Shown here in pieces: positions 5,091 through 5,186 of a stretch of 5,186 bases of DNA. The DNA lies in contig CAAHDV010000002.1 in assembly GCA_900770535.1 (NCBI GenBank), positions 1 through 5,186 on the forward strand, given 5' to 3'. Position 1 is the first letter of the stretch; the number at the start of each line of letters is the position of its first letter. The stretch comes from Lachnospiraceae bacterium. Its GTDB lineage: Bacteria > Bacillota > Clostridia > Lachnospirales > Lachnospiraceae. Both the position numbers and the translations under genes were made by a program. The notes under the pieces are model-generated. The model saw only the letters and a list, made by a program, of their open reading frames with translations, had not been told where the DNA came from and did no database searches.

Positions 5091-5186
5091 ATGAATATTA
5101 AAGAACTGGCTAAGCGTGCAGGCGTTTCTTCTGCCACAGTCTCAAGAGTGCTGAATAACTCTGGATATGTAAAAGAAGAAACACGA
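5091..5186 (+). CDS. LacI-family transcriptional regulator, N-terminal 32 residues (3' end outside the window)
   Basis: Only the DNA-binding start of the gene is present. Residues 3-9 (IKELAKR) form the first helix of the LacI-type helix-turn-helix. SATVSRVLN (14-22) is the recognition helix, and SGYVKEETR (24-32) is the usual following segment of this family. The ligand-binding domain, normally about 270 more residues resembling sugar-binding proteins, lies beyond the window. The ATG at 5091 is supported by AGAGGA at 5077-5082, 8 bases upstream. The operator-like sites just before the gene suggest autoregulation or control by a related LacI-type protein. The effector is unknown but is usually a sugar or sugar phosphate in this family. 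Confidence 0.92.
   Translation, partial: MNIKELAKRAGVSSATVSRVLNNSGYVKEETR

Noticed and set aside
1..5186. A new multi-gene system (defence, biosynthesis or mobile element)
   Set aside because: The genes belong to known families and are separated by terminators. There is no transposase, integrase, CRISPR repeat, toxin-antitoxin pair or biosynthetic cluster that would support a joint system.

Overview
The window looks like chromosomal DNA of a Gram-positive Firmicute, most likely a gut Lachnospiraceae-type Clostridia. The reasons are moderate GC in the genes with AT-rich gaps, strong GGAGG-type ribosome binding sites, intrinsic terminators after nearly every gene, and the mix of a galactokinase, a YitT-family membrane protein, a taurine/sulfonate-type ABC permease and a LacI-family regulator. 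The taxon is inferred from style and family content, not proven. All five genes read on the + strand. Three are complete and two are cut by the window edges.

Layout: the 3' part of a galactokinase gene (2-976) is followed by a terminator, then a dense run of stem-loops ending in a second terminator (1011-1166). Next is a membrane-anchored calcineurin-like metallophosphoesterase (1258-2901). An AT-rich gap (2902-3096) holds an operator-like inverted repeat and a large terminator-like hairpin whose left arm overlaps a possible promoter. A YitT-family protein follows (3121-3990) with its own terminator. A perfect -10 box sits directly after that terminator and precedes a lone ABC-transporter permease (4091-4888), which also has a terminator. 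The last gap (4889-5090) holds a promoter and two LacI-type operator sequences in front of the first 32 codons of a LacI-family regulator (5091-end).

The genes do not form one operon. Terminator-like hairpins separate almost every pair, so they read as single-gene transcription units. The galactokinase belongs to galactose use (Leloir pathway), and the LacI-type gene probably controls itself and perhaps a sugar locus to the right, but nothing seen here links the two. The permease has no ATPase or binding protein beside it. I found no CRISPR array, tRNA, rRNA, transposase, phage gene or clear new defence or biosynthetic system. The most unusual sequence is the multi-hairpin intergenic stretch at 1011-1166.
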